Source of the DNA: Nevskia sp964451925 | GTDB lineage: Bacteria > Pseudomonadota > Gammaproteobacteria > Nevskiales > Nevskiaceae | NCBI GenBank assembly: GCA_964451925.1 | Contig: CAYVKA010000012.1 | Span: forward strand, 29,493 to 93,492 | DNA length: 64,000 nt | Reading direction: 5' to 3' | In this document: positions 33,249 to 42,187 of the stretch, in pieces | Layout: every line of letters begins with the position of its first letter | Position numbering within the stretch: position 1 is the first letter of the stretch | Position numbers and translations under genes: made by a program | Notes under the pieces: generated by a model | Seen by the model: only the letters and a program-made list of their open reading frames with translations | Told to the model about the DNA's origin: nothing | Database searches by the model: none

Positions 33249-34955
33249 TTACAAGCCCAGCCCAATCATCGTGAATCCCTGGCCGTCGAGAGCAAACGAC
33301 AGCGTTCCAGATTCATTCGGGCCGGTGCTCATTTGGATCAGTTCGCCCCAATAGCCGTGATGAATGAGCAGATGGTCGAGTAGTTCATCGACATTTCCAA
33401 GAGCCAGGGGAGTACTCAGCTGATGTTCCTGTGGCTCCTGGTCAGTGCTGCCGACCAAAATCTGGGCGCCTTGCAGCAGGTTGCGAAGCGTGTTCCATTC
33501 GTATAGGGCGATGCCGTCATGCGTTTGCTGTAGATCGAGGTTGGTGATGTTATGGACGAGCAGGAAATCGGTATTGTCCGGGCGCAGATTGTGAAGGCCA
33601 AGTTCCTCGAGCCGAGCGTCTAATCTCCCTTCGGCGAGATGCTGGCGGATACCTCGCAGCTGCTGCAGCCCGTGATAAAGAGTCCCGTCGATCATCAGTT
33701 CCACGTCCCCCAATAGATAGGGGCGAGCTCCACCAATCGTATATTTGATTTGGCAGATGTAGTACCTCTCATGTGCCTTGTCCATCAGGATCAAATCGCC
33801 GTCGCCTCGGCGCTCGCCTGAGCCGGCATCGTGAGCCATCAAGCCCTCAAAAATGCTGTAGTGCCGGCTTATCGCAGGGGCGCATAGTCGCCTGCGCACA
33901 TGGGAGTTTTCGAAGTATTTACCCAGTACTCCGCGCGCGGCTCCAAATCGATCAAACTGCGTGTAGGCATTTTCGATCAGGCCTCTCGCTTGGTGCACGA
34001 AGCCGTTCTTTGTCACCTGAATGCACCCGTTCGAACGCTGGAACAGCTGGTCTGTGAAATTTAACTGCCTCTGCAGCTGGAAGATGAATTCTAGGTCATC
34101 GCAAGGGACATCGGCTGCTGTAAAGATCGCCGACCCCTGGACGAGGGGCTGCTGACGCGAGCCGAGCGACAGCGCCGCACCAAAAAGTCTGAGTACCGAG
34201 CGAGTAAACGAAAATGCCCGATTGTCGGAGAAGGCTCCCTGCATTTGCTGAATTGGCAAGGACAGGATTTTGTCGAAGAGAAGCTCTTCCATTGCATCGA
34301 TGCAGGCCTTTAGATTCCTTTCGTGGATTCGCGTAAGGTCGAACTGATACAGCGCCGCTAGAATTGCCAGATGAGCTTGCTGCTCCGCGGCGGAGGACAC
34401 CCAGCGGCGCCTCAGTCGTGGGCGGCCTACCCGTGGCTCCGCCTCAATAACATATCTCCCCGTTTCGCGTCTTACCACAGCCAGACCGCCGAACACCAGA
34501 TATAGGGCATCGGCCAGCAGCAGGAACACAGCCGCGTCCCAGACTAGCGCTCCCTCGGGCGCCTTAGCTCCACAGTACGTCAGCTTAAATATGTCGCAGA
34601 GCTTATCGAAGGGAACTTGCAGCGTTTGTACGTCTGACACTTGCTTCGAATGCTCATCTGGAAAAGGTATCTCATGGGTCACCACCAATGGGCTATGAAC
34701 CAAGTCCGACGCCTCCAGCGTAACCCGGTACTCGAGTGCGAGTAGCGGCACCAATTGGGGTAGGGTGCGACTTACCCGAAGTCTACATCGATCGTAGTGC
34801 GCAGCTAGATCAATCAGAACGGTGGCATCGGACGGCGATTGAAAGTCCTCCGTACTTACGAGCGCTCTGGCGAGTGACTCTGCTTCGAATTGGAAGGGAT
34901 CTTTCAACAACTTGCCTAGCTGACGATTGCCCTTTTGCTTTAGCACGGTATACAT
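33249..34955 (-). CDS. large protein with PD-(D/E)XK-like segment, possible nuclease
   Basis: This 568-residue protein has no signal peptide. The N-terminal half is a mixed region of unknown fold with a hydrophobic stretch (VFLLLADALYLVFGGLAVV). At about residues 385-410 it has GDLILMDKAHERYYICQIKYT, where D...(Q)xK resembles the active site of PD-(D/E)XK nucleases with a QxK variant. The remaining residues are unrecognised. Its base composition is lower in GC than its neighbours and it stands alone, convergent with the phosphodiesterase gene. I call it a possible nuclease or defence-type protein with low confidence. Confidence 0.6.
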   Translation of the reverse strand: MYTVLKQKGNRQLGKLLKDPFQFEAESLARALVSTEDFQSPSDATVLIDLAAHYDRCRLRVSRTLPQLVPLLALEYRVTLEASDLVHSPLVVTHEIPFPDEHSKQVSDVQTLQVPFDKLCDIFKLTYCGAKAPEGALVWDAAVFLLLADALYLVFGGLAVVRRETGRYVIEAEPRVGRPRLRRRWVSSAAEQQAHLAILAALYQFDLTRIHERNLKACIDAMEELLFDKILSLPIQQMQGAFSDNRAFSFTRSVLRLFGAALSLGSRQQPLVQGSAIFTAADVPCDDLEFIFQLQRQLNFTDQLFQRSNGCIQVTKNGFVHQARGLIENAYTQFDRFGAARGVLGKYFENSHVRRRLCAPAISRHYSIFEGLMAHDAGSGERRGDGDLILMDKAHERYYICQIKYTIGGARPYLLGDVELMIDGTLYHGLQQLRGIRQHLAEGRLDARLEELGLHNLRPDNTDFLLVHNITNLDLQQTHDGIALYEWNTLRNLLQGAQILVGSTDQEPQEHQLSTPLALGNVDELLDHLLIHHGYWGELIQMSTGPNESGTLSFALDGQGFTMIGLGL

Positions 34956-35049
34956 CGAGCGAGCTGCCGACTCAAGAAGTGGGTTCCTCCATGCTACTGC
35001 CTTTTGCCTACCGCAGGGGTAGCGAATCCAGCATGCGAGCCTTAGGCAC

Positions 35050-35137
35050 CCACCGGCTGCCGATCCCTGCGGCGGCCGTGGAGGAGCCGCTTTTGGGACG
35101 GCGTGATACTCGCCTGTGCTCCGCAGTGGAAAAGCCC
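35050..35137 (+). repeat. degraded third copy of the ~270-bp element
   Basis: The text ATCCCTGCGGCGGCCGTGG at 35062-35080, followed by AGGAGCCGC and, after a divergent stretch, AAAAGCCCGC, matches the far end of copy B (36065-36150). The match stops at 35137, where the ACT-gene duplicate begins. The rest of the 510-bp gap 34956-35465 holds the ACT remnant and no other gene. Confidence 0.6.
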
Positions 35138-35141
35138 GCGC

Positions 35142-35310
35142 CGTGGTTCAGTCTTAGGAGATCGACAGGAGATCACGTCGTATCGTCCTGGAGCTGGATG
35201 CGTTCGAGATCAACATGGTGGACTTGATGGCCAAGCGGATGGCCAACATCTCCAGCGTGATCAGCGTGTCCCAGACCTTGATGAGGCGGAGAACCCAGAT
35301 CGTGCCGTAA
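35142..35310 (+). pseudogene. 3'-terminal duplicate of the ACT-like gene
   Basis: Bases match 16097-16265 closely, from GTGGTTCAGTCTTAGGAGAT to the stop. Relative to the intact gene, a single-base deletion near 35184 breaks the frame. After it the frame resumes as MVDLMAKRMANISSVISVSQ ending RRRTQIVP and TAA. No start or 5' half is present. A recombination product. Confidence 0.8.
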
Positions 35311-35465
35311 GCGCTGGCTCCCAATCCGGCCCCTCCAAACCTATCCTGACCGGCAATCGCTGCCGCCGGGCAATCTAATCAAAAGTAGCCGTGTTGTGAC
35401 GAGTGCACACAGGTTCTTTGCATGGGTGGCCCGCCTTGCGGCGGGCCACTACAAAGCGCGATGGA

Positions 35466-35810
35466 TCAAGTCCGAATGACACCCTCCGCGCGCGCCAGCC
35501 TGGTGTATTCGGAAAGCGACCGCATGGCGGTGAAGTGGAGGTCGCGTTCTACCGGGAGCCCCAGAGGGCCGCGAAGTTCTGCCAGCTCCGAGATCCGCAC
35601 GTAGCCTAGCTCCGGACAGCCCATCCCGAGATCGCATAAGCCAAAGGCCAGATCCTCGTCCTGGGGATCGAGCTCAGTCAGCAGCCAGGTTGCGCCGGCG
35701 TCGGGGGTGAACAGCTTCACTACGGGCATGGGGTCGAAGTTCGCGGCTTGCCGGCTGGTGCCGCCGTTGTGTAGCAGCTGGATACGTTGTTCGTCGGTGA
35801 TCAATTCCAT
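35466..35810 (-). CDS. DUF2958-family protein
   Basis: This 114-residue protein follows the DUF2958 pattern: MPVVKLFTPDAGATWLLTELDPQDEDLAFGLCDLGMGCPELGYV and then GLPVERDLHFTAMRSLSEY. DUF2958 genes are frequent in plasmids and conjugative elements; no activity is established. Upstream is a 32-bp inverted repeat whose left arm contains its ribosome-site region (AAGGAAGCG). Confidence 0.88.
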   Translation of the reverse strand: MELITDEQRIQLLHNGGTSRQAANFDPMPVVKLFTPDAGATWLLTELDPQDEDLAFGLCDLGMGCPELGYVRISELAELRGPLGLPVERDLHFTAMRSLSEYTRLARAEGVIRT

Positions 35811-35813
35811 GGT

Positions 35814-35973
35814 CGCTTCCTTTTCCGGGATCGCTCCAAAACGGAGCGAGGCGACCGAGGTGCGCGCCTGTGGCCTGGCCGTCATACCCATGCGGTCCCG
35901 GGTTGACGGCCAGGTGGCGTGCGCCAGACTCGCTCAAGCCGTCCGTTATGGAGCGATCCCGGAAAAGGAAGCG
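35814..35973. repeat. 32-bp inverted repeat, arms 96 bp apart
   Basis: Left arm 35814-35845 (CGCTTCCTTTTCCGGGATCG...) and right arm 35942-35973 (ending GGAAAAGGAAGCG) match in 31 of 32 positions. The left arm is the leader of the DUF2958 gene on the minus strand; the right arm is a second copy of that leader facing the AlpA gene but with no gene start attached. Confidence 0.85.
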
Positions 35974-36054
35974 GGCCGATCACTGACGCGCAAAGCGTGG
36001 GGTGCATAAAGCTGCTCGGCACTTCGACCATTGCCGATGTCATCGAGATGAGCG

Positions 36055-36327
36055 GACGGCCGCCGATACCTGCGGCGGCCGTGGTGGAGCCGCCTGCGGC
36101 GGCCCGCATCGACCCCTGCGTCCGCAGGGGCAAAGCCCGCTGTTCCATCCGAACTCAAGCCCCGCTCGACGCCCGCGGCTGATCTCCGTTCGCCGGCAAA
36201 CCCGACGACCGGAGGACGCGGCCGACGAGGCTGCCGCCCCTCTCCGGGCGGGGCTGTGACTTCGGCTGACCCAGCGGGCGGTGTCGTGGCCGACGGCGCG
36301 ATCGCGACGCGAATCGCGCCAGACAGG
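36055..36327 (+). repeat. dispersed ~270-bp element, copy B
   Basis: This is the inverted counterpart of 10169-10440. Its end with the ribosome-site-like CAGGAGAA abuts the AlpA-type gene at 36336, as copy A abuts the leader of the ParB-like gene. Between 36001 and 36054 nothing is recognised. Confidence 0.85.
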
Positions 36328-36335
36328 AGAAAGCC

Positions 36336-36620
36336 ATGGCCAAGGAGCATCCCTCGATTGTGCAAGCGGCGGCCGCTTGGAACGCAACGACAACAGAACA
36401 GCTCGCAGGGGCGGCCGGTCCGCTCTCGGACGTGCTGCTGCGGTTGCCAGCGGTCAAGGCAGCGACCGGCTTGAGCCGGTCGACGATTTACGACTGGATC
36501 GCCAAGGGCCAGTTTCCACAGCCCATCCCCTTGGGCGGCAACCTGGTCGGGTGGCTCGCATCAGAAATAGAGGCCTGGATTCAAGCGCGGATCGCGGCGC
36601 GAGGCGAGGGTGGTGGGTGA
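36336..36620 (+). CDS. AlpA-family transcriptional regulator
   Basis: This 94-residue protein has a C-terminal AlpA/MerR-like winged HTH: LLRLPAVKAATGLSRSTIYDWIAKGQFPQPIPLGGNLVGWLASEIEAWIQARI. AlpA-type proteins activate integrase or excisionase genes of integrated elements. The N-terminal 30 residues are extra. CAGGAGAA within repeat B precedes the ATG. No integrase follows in this window. Confidence 0.9.
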   Translation: MAKEHPSIVQAAAAWNATTTEQLAGAAGPLSDVLLRLPAVKAATGLSRSTIYDWIAKGQFPQPIPLGGNLVGWLASEIEAWIQARIAARGEGGG

Positions 36621-36631
36621 TCCGGAACGGG

Positions 36632-37237
36632 TCAGTGGTCGCCAGGCTTATGTAGCTGGCGGCCGTATGAATCGGGCGTGATCCAGCAGCGGAACCGCTC
36701 AAACGGGTTGGTTTTACACAGGAGCCGCCGGGTTTTGGCAATCTTTTCTTCAATTGCTGCTTGCTTGGCAGGGGTAAGGGAGTGGGCCTGCTACCGCATG
36801 GCAGAGCCGAATGCCTCGATCCGCTGGCTTTGCTCCCAGCCTGCGAAGATTGAGGACAATCTCTCCACGCTCGCTCTGCGTCGCCGCTCGACAATGTAGG
36901 CAGCTTGCTCGGCCTGCCGTTTTCGATGCTCTTCCTCGCGTCGCAGTCGGTTCGCTTCAGCTCGTTGGATTGCCTCCTGGATCAGCTTGGAGATGGTAGG
37001 TACTGCCGCTTCCGGGCTGCTGAGGATGCTCGGAAGCAGCATTTCGAGTTTGCCCGGTTGCCGTTCCTCCCAACGTTGGGGCCAGTCCGTGTCGAGGTGG
37101 GCTGAATACGCCTGCAGTCGCGGCCTACCGCTCGGCTGGTGCTGCTTATGCGCCCAGGTGCGGGCCAGTTGACGGGATGCTTTCTGTGACGCCTCACGAG
37201 TTATGGCCTCTGCTCTATACCCGCTGGTGAAATTCTA
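36632..37237 (-). pseudogene. island gene interrupted by an in-frame stop and lacking a start
   Basis: A single frame runs from 37237 to 36632 with strong coding character: REASQKASRQLARTWAHKQH, then GRPRLQAYSAHLDTDWPQRW, GKLEMLLPSILSSPEAAVPT, a helical basic middle (RAEANRLRREEEHRKRQAEQ) and SIFAGWEQSQRIEAFGSAMR. It is then cut by TAG at 36791-36793 and resumes as TPAKQAAIEEKIAKTRRLLC through FERFRCWITPDSYGRQLHKP to TGA. No ATG, GTG or TTG start precedes the first conserved block, so the N-terminus is lost. A product of 83 residues from ATG 37042 to the amber stop could still be made. Confidence 0.75.
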
Positions 37238-37354
37238 ACGATTGCAGGCCATGGCGCCTATTAAATTTGACCGCTGTACGGTCCGCTCGTTTATATGGGA
37301 CTCGTTGCGAATACAATGAAGCATAAGCATCCCTTCAGGTTGGGAGTCCACGGC

Positions 37355-39826
37355 ATGACCTACCGTCTCAGAGTGTTGCACATCTCCGACTTGCACGAGC
37401 GCGTGGCTCTTGGGTGGATGAAGCCCGAGCGGCAACGCCTGATTCGGATTAACACCCCATCGCGGGCACGGGTCCTGGACGACCGCAACGGAAATTTCTT
37501 TCGTGTTCTCCGAAAGCTGACTTCCGACCACCCAATCGACATGGTTTGCTTCACCGGAGACATCGCAGACTGGGGCCTCGCCGAAGAATACGCCGCAGTT
37601 ACATCTCGAGTTCGAAACATCCTCGCGGCAGTCGGCGTCCCCGACACGCACTTCTTTGCGGTGCCTGGCAACCACGATATTCAGCGCAACATTGCAGAGG
37701 ACGTTTGGACAGCGCTGAGAACCTTGCCTGCCGCTCAGTCGCAAAATATATCCGAGTGGATTGCCGGCATTGATTCGCCCGGTCTTACTACTGAGATGCG
37801 CACTAAGATTGCGAGCCGAAGCGCTGCATTTTGGCAGTGGCTCGAACTGGAATTCGGGCGGAAGGATTTGCATCCATCCAATAGTCCGCACGAAACACTC
37901 GGCTATCGTCACAAGTTAATGGTCCGCGATTTTCCTTTTCCCGTGCATATTGTTGGGTTGGACTCCGCCTGGCTTGCGGGAGACAACAACGACGCAGGTA
38001 GGCTGATGCTCACAGGGCATCAAATAGACATGCTCGCACAGGATGGAGCGGAGTTCCTAGAGGGCTTTCGACTCGCCCTAATGCACCATCCTTTGGATAA
38101 CCTGTATGACAAGAATTTAGCTTTTCGCAGGCTCTCCAGAACAGTGGACTTGTTGCTCCACGGCCATCAGCATGAGCCACTCAGCACAACACTGAAGTCG
38201 CCGGACGCCCAATTGCATGTACTTGCCGCCGGCAGCATTTACGAAGGCGATCAAGGCGACAAGTGGATCAACGGCTTTCACTGCATCGACGTAGAACTAG
38301 ACGATAGTGGCCGCCCTCAACACTATAAGATTCAGTTCTGGGCTTGGTCACCGAATGGCCATTGGCATGAGGCTGGGGGAATCTATGAGTCCGCACCTAG
38401 TGGTCAATTGACCATTCCAATTGCCCCGCTGAATAGAATAGCCACAAGCGATGATCCACCCAAAGCGACCCCATCGCATAATCAGTTGCGACGGTCTTTT
38501 CTAGGCTCAGACCCGGTTGCAGGCAATGAGGCGTTGAAAGAACTAATAGCTCTGGGGGATGCCGGCGAGGATTTGCTACTGAAAGGCACAATTCCCACCC
38601 CTGCAACTCGCCAAGTTGTAAGACGCTGGATGAAGTATGTAAGAGCTCGTGGTGAGTCTGCCGCTGATGTTCTAGTCCGTCGACTCCTCGACGAGGAGGA
38701 CTCTGGCGACGTCCGGGAAAACACCATACTCTTCGCGGGAATTGCCGACAGCTATCACGTCAATCAGAAGCTCGGCAGCGTGCTCGGATCCGCGTTCATT
38801 AAGAGCGCGTATTCAGGCCTATACCAGCTTAAAACAGAACCTTATCTACATAACTATCAAAGCATCCTGGAAGCATACGGATATGTCGGCGGAAGCGTAA
38901 CCTGGCTTCTGGATTTCGCTATAGGCAGCGATTTTTGCTGGGATAAACTTCGCTTAACTCTATTTCGAGCGGCATGTGCGTCGTTCGCCAAAAGCGAGAT
39001 GAACCCAAATAGCGCCTTACTTGACTTCCTCCGACCAGAGTCGGAGGAAGTGCTTCGAAAGCATCCTCGCCGAGGCCCCGACGATAGCTGGCTTCAGTTC
39101 GATCGGCACGATGTCATGCATGAAGCTTACTTCGGCGCGTTTGATCTTTGGCAATCCGGAGCCGTCGCCGATCTAATCGTAAGTGAGTGGTCCCACGACC
39201 CCAACCCGATGATCCGCGCGTTCGGTGCCTACATTCTGGAGCGATATGCTTTCGCCAGGCTCGACGCCGAGATTCGACGTTGGCTCGGCCGCGAGGAGGA
39301 TGTGGAAATTCAAAGCACATTGAAAAGCGCATTGCGCAGCGCAGAGCTGCACGAAGCCAGGCCCGTATACGGTGCCACGCCTCGACCGATCGATGCCGAA
39401 GGCGTGGATAAGACCAGAGGCGACCCTTACGCCGTGGTTATTTTAGCGAGAGGTGGCCACCGAGTCGAAGGCCTAGAAGCGATGCTTAAGGCTTCGAACC
39501 CATTTACTCGTGGAAGTGCTGCCCTCGCGCTGAGCTATTTGAAAGATTCGAAATATTTCTCCAATTCCAAACGACTAATCCGAGAGGCCAGTACCCCCCT
39601 GGAGCGCGTATTTCTAGCAACCGCCATGGCCAACCTGGGTGTCGCAGGAATATCACTACACGATGCTCTCGTCGAAGCAGCCGACGTAAAGAATGACTTT
39701 CGTCAGCGCGTAGAGGTTCGTTGGCTATTGCCATATCTTCAGCTGGCGATTCTGGATGGCCTAGCAGTATCAGCAAGTGAAGATCAATTTGACGCTTGGA
39801 AGCAGGAAATGGAGTCGTTTAACTGA
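37355..39826 (+). CDS. metallophosphoesterase fused to a helical-repeat region
   Basis: This 823-residue protein has an N-terminal calcineurin-like phosphoesterase with intact motifs: HISDLHE (residues 9-15), FTGDIADWG (about 66), VPGNHDIQ (about 106), LALMHHPLD (about 242) and LLHGHQHEP (about 268). The C-terminal 450 residues are helical with HEAT-like character (MIRAFGAYILERYAFARLDAEIRRWL, NPFTRGSAALALSYLKD). GGGAG lies eight bases before ATG 37355, which I prefer to the ATGs at 37295 and 37316. Low GC against the surroundings. Such fusions occur in phage-defence islands; function here is unknown. Confidence 0.8.
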   Translation: MTYRLRVLHISDLHERVALGWMKPERQRLIRINTPSRARVLDDRNGNFFRVLRKLTSDHPIDMVCFTGDIADWGLAEEYAAVTSRVRNILAAVGVPDTHFFAVPGNHDIQRNIAEDVWTALRTLPAAQSQNISEWIAGIDSPGLTTEMRTKIASRSAAFWQWLELEFGRKDLHPSNSPHETLGYRHKLMVRDFPFPVHIVGLDSAWLAGDNNDAGRLMLTGHQIDMLAQDGAEFLEGFRLALMHHPLDNLYDKNLAFRRLSRTVDLLLHGHQHEPLSTTLKSPDAQLHVLAAGSIYEGDQGDKWINGFHCIDVELDDSGRPQHYKIQFWAWSPNGHWHEAGGIYESAPSGQLTIPIAPLNRIATSDDPPKATPSHNQLRRSFLGSDPVAGNEALKELIALGDAGEDLLLKGTIPTPATRQVVRRWMKYVRARGESAADVLVRRLLDEEDSGDVRENTILFAGIADSYHVNQKLGSVLGSAFIKSAYSGLYQLKTEPYLHNYQSILEAYGYVGGSVTWLLDFAIGSDFCWDKLRLTLFRAACASFAKSEMNPNSALLDFLRPESEEVLRKHPRRGPDDSWLQFDRHDVMHEAYFGAFDLWQSGAVADLIVSEWSHDPNPMIRAFGAYILERYAFARLDAEIRRWLGREEDVEIQSTLKSALRSAELHEARPVYGATPRPIDAEGVDKTRGDPYAVVILARGGHRVEGLEAMLKASNPFTRGSAALALSYLKDSKYFSNSKRLIREASTPLERVFLATAMANLGVAGISLHDALVEAADVKNDFRQRVEVRWLLPYLQLAILDGLAVSASEDQFDAWKQEMESFN

Positions 39827-39949
39827 TGGCCGTTGAGCGTCACTCCAGTTACCACGCTAACGAAGTTAGATTCGGCCATATTTCCCTGAAATTAGTCTTA
39901 CGCGCGATGCGTGATCTACACCGAACCGTTTGAGGGATTCGCGGGGGTG

Positions 39950-40177
39950 TAATCTGGTGGGGCAGGGTATTTCCCGGCGTCCATTCCACTTCATCGCCTA
40001 AATGGGCTGTCGGAAGATCGGGCCGTGGGGCGCCCGTCCCACCGCCTTTTTCGACCAGTACCCCGCTGGCGGAGTCGGAATGTTCAATGCCCGGCAGACA
40101 CGGGCCATGTAGCTCGACGAGACGTGATAGCGCTTCACAACTCGCAGCACAGATTCGGTCTGACGAGCGCGACTGAA
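39950..40177 (-). pseudogene. frame-broken fragment of an HTH accessory protein
   Basis: On the minus strand one frame gives VVKRYHVSSSYMARVCRALN followed by IPTPPAGYWSKKAVGRAP. The protein then continues in another frame as RPDLPTAHLGDEVEWTPGN. The pattern, an HTH with a PRPPxGYW tail followed by LPxAxxGDExEW, is one I associate with accessory-island regulators, which gives the order of the two frames. Both ends are missing. No other gene is seen in 39827-40207. Confidence 0.6.
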
Positions 40178-40207
40178 TCATTCCAGGACATTAGCCCAAC
40201 TCCAATG

Positions 40208-40927
40208 CTATGCCCTAGCGACCGCAGGGCCACTGTCAGTATTGAGACGCGATGCCGCAGAGTTGTACCGGACATCAAACCTTACGCCGTCGGCGGAATC
40301 TCCTGTGAGTTCGCAAATAGTGCAAGGGATGCCGGCTGCCGTACATTTTCGCTCGATGAACTCACTCTCGGTGCGATCATGGCTCGACATGAAAATTTGA
40401 TAGGCCTCGCCCTGAATGAGATTCCTAAGCAAATCGGCGAATGCGGCTGCATGGATAATATCGTTGTGCTGAAGTGGGTCGTCCATTAGCAGCGCCTGCC
40501 ACCGCGACCATCTGTACGACAAGCTCGTGCTACACAGGATGCTGAATCCATTGGCGGCCAACTGACCCTCACTCAGAACCAATTGAGGATTTAGATCCGT
40601 GTTCACTTCCGAGCCGCTCTCGACGTTTCGCCGGCGAAGACCCATGCTGAAGTCAGTTCTGTCTACGCGCAAATCAGCGTTGAAGTAAATAGAAGTTCCG
40701 GGCGTCGTAAGTAGCGCATCATTAAATGACGCTATTAGACTATTTAACGGTCGTAGAAATTGCTCCGAGAATTCGTCGGTCGCATTTTGAAGACGTTCGG
40801 CAACGCGACCAATCGCGGACTTAACCGTATTGGAGGCATCCAGGTCGCGCTTTAGATCCCCAACTCGAGCTTCAAGGATAGCTCGATGCTGGGAGGAGTC
40901 TACGTCTCCAGGGTTCCGCCAACACAC
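40208..40927 (-). pseudogene. C-terminal fragment of an SMC/RecN-like ATPase
   Basis: The 239-residue frame holds the end of a coiled coil (ARVGDLKRDLDASNTVKSAI) and a complete C-terminal ATPase half: an ABC signature (LVLSEGQLAANGFSI), Walker B LLMDDPLQ and the switch histidine in MSSHD. There is no Walker A. Upstream in the same frame is TAG (40970-40972) and then weak coding-like text to about 41217. So the N-terminal ATPase half and most of the coiled coil are lost. It may still be transcribed but cannot be a functional SMC protein. Confidence 0.75.
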
Positions 40928-41217
40928 GGCAATACTGGTGGCGCATTGATTGTTGCTGAAAAGTTGAGACTAGACGACTCGGCTCAGGTTCTGACTAGAG
41001 CGCTCGACACATCTCTGTTGAATCATCTCAATTCCCGAGTAATGGATTTCCTCACCATCGGTAGCACGCAGGAGATGAGATGGCGCATTCACGCGGATGT
41101 GCGTGCGCTGATGGAGCCGACATGGCATCGCTGGAAGCGAGCATTGGATGCAGACCCTGCAACGCTTTGTCGATTTCTTCGCCTGACTGCCGCATCAAAT
41201 GACAGCCCTCCTCCAGA

Positions 41218-41847
41218 TCATGAAGCCGGGACGATTGCCGGGCCACAGTATGCCGGCAATCCGGCCGTAAGGAAAACGAATCCATAGCTTTCATGCTGGT
41301 CCGCATCTTCGTGGCGAGGCTTAAACGTCACGTCAAGTTCTGAACCATTTCTGGCTACGTTAAATACTTGGAGCAGCGGTCGTTCAATAATCCGAGGAAA
41401 AGCTTGCCGAACGGTGGCAAAGCTTTGAAGAACGGCTTTCGCAACACGGTCTGCGCTGTCCGCCCGCCAGTTGAGAATAGGGAGACCAGCATCCTGATTT
41501 TGCGAATCAGCGGATGGCCATTCGTAGAGATGTGGGTGCAAGTTTCGACGAGTACATCCGAGCTGTGTGTTCAGCATTTGCTGACCTCGCTCGAAGATAT
41601 GAACAGTGGCATCTGGTACAAGCAGAGCGAGCGCGGTGGCTGCGGCAATCCCGCAAGCCCCTCCACCTACAACGGCGCATTTAGCGTGCCGCTTCAGTCT
41701 TCCCGTATCTACGAGTGCGTGCACTAAGTTTATGGCCCGCACTTGCTGTGAGTAGAACGTAATTCGCTTGTCGCAGGTTCCAACGACGAACAAATTTAGC
41801 TCCCCGGGAACGGATGAGCCCTCGATTGTCTCGACGTTGTTCATCAT
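41218..41847 (-). pseudogene. N-terminal fragment of a FAD/NAD-binding oxidoreductase-like protein
   Basis: This 209-residue product contains a Rossmann fold start, CAVVGGGACGIAAATALALL, followed by VHIFERGQQ at the acidic strand end. NLHPHLYEWPS and a C-terminal GFVFLTAGLPAYCGPAIVPAS then stop. Known FAD-dependent proteins are at least 350 residues, so it is truncated at the C-terminus. GGGGGA lies directly before the start. It lies upstream of the SMC-like fragment on the same strand, suggesting one decayed module. Confidence 0.65.
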
Positions 41848-42187
41848 TCCCCCTTTTTCGCCTGCCTTAGCCAAGCAATTTGGCAAAGGCGTCCCTGCCA
41901 AGAGAGTAAACGATTTGCTTATTGAATTGAATGCCTTAGCAACTCCTCAAAATCGACCTTGCTCCTTCTGCCCCTCGAACTTCGACGCGCACCTAGAGAG
42001 AACGGCTACGGACGAGCCGGGCTTTGGCCCACGAGCGCTGCTGGGCCAGGAAGGTCCGCTCCAGCAACTTTGCAGGGGTTGTCGGCGACGCACGGCGTGC
42101 ATGTTTCCAACTGCCACAAAGCTGCCGTCATCCCAGAGCGCTCTAGTGGGGCGCCACCGGGCTATTGCACTACCGCGTGCGCCTGGG
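41848..42187. other. 340-bp gap without recognisable gene
   Basis: Open frames on both strands lack family patterns and starts with ribosome sites. I see no hairpin or repeat of note. It separates the FAD-protein fragment from the lipoprotein gene. Confidence 0.5.
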
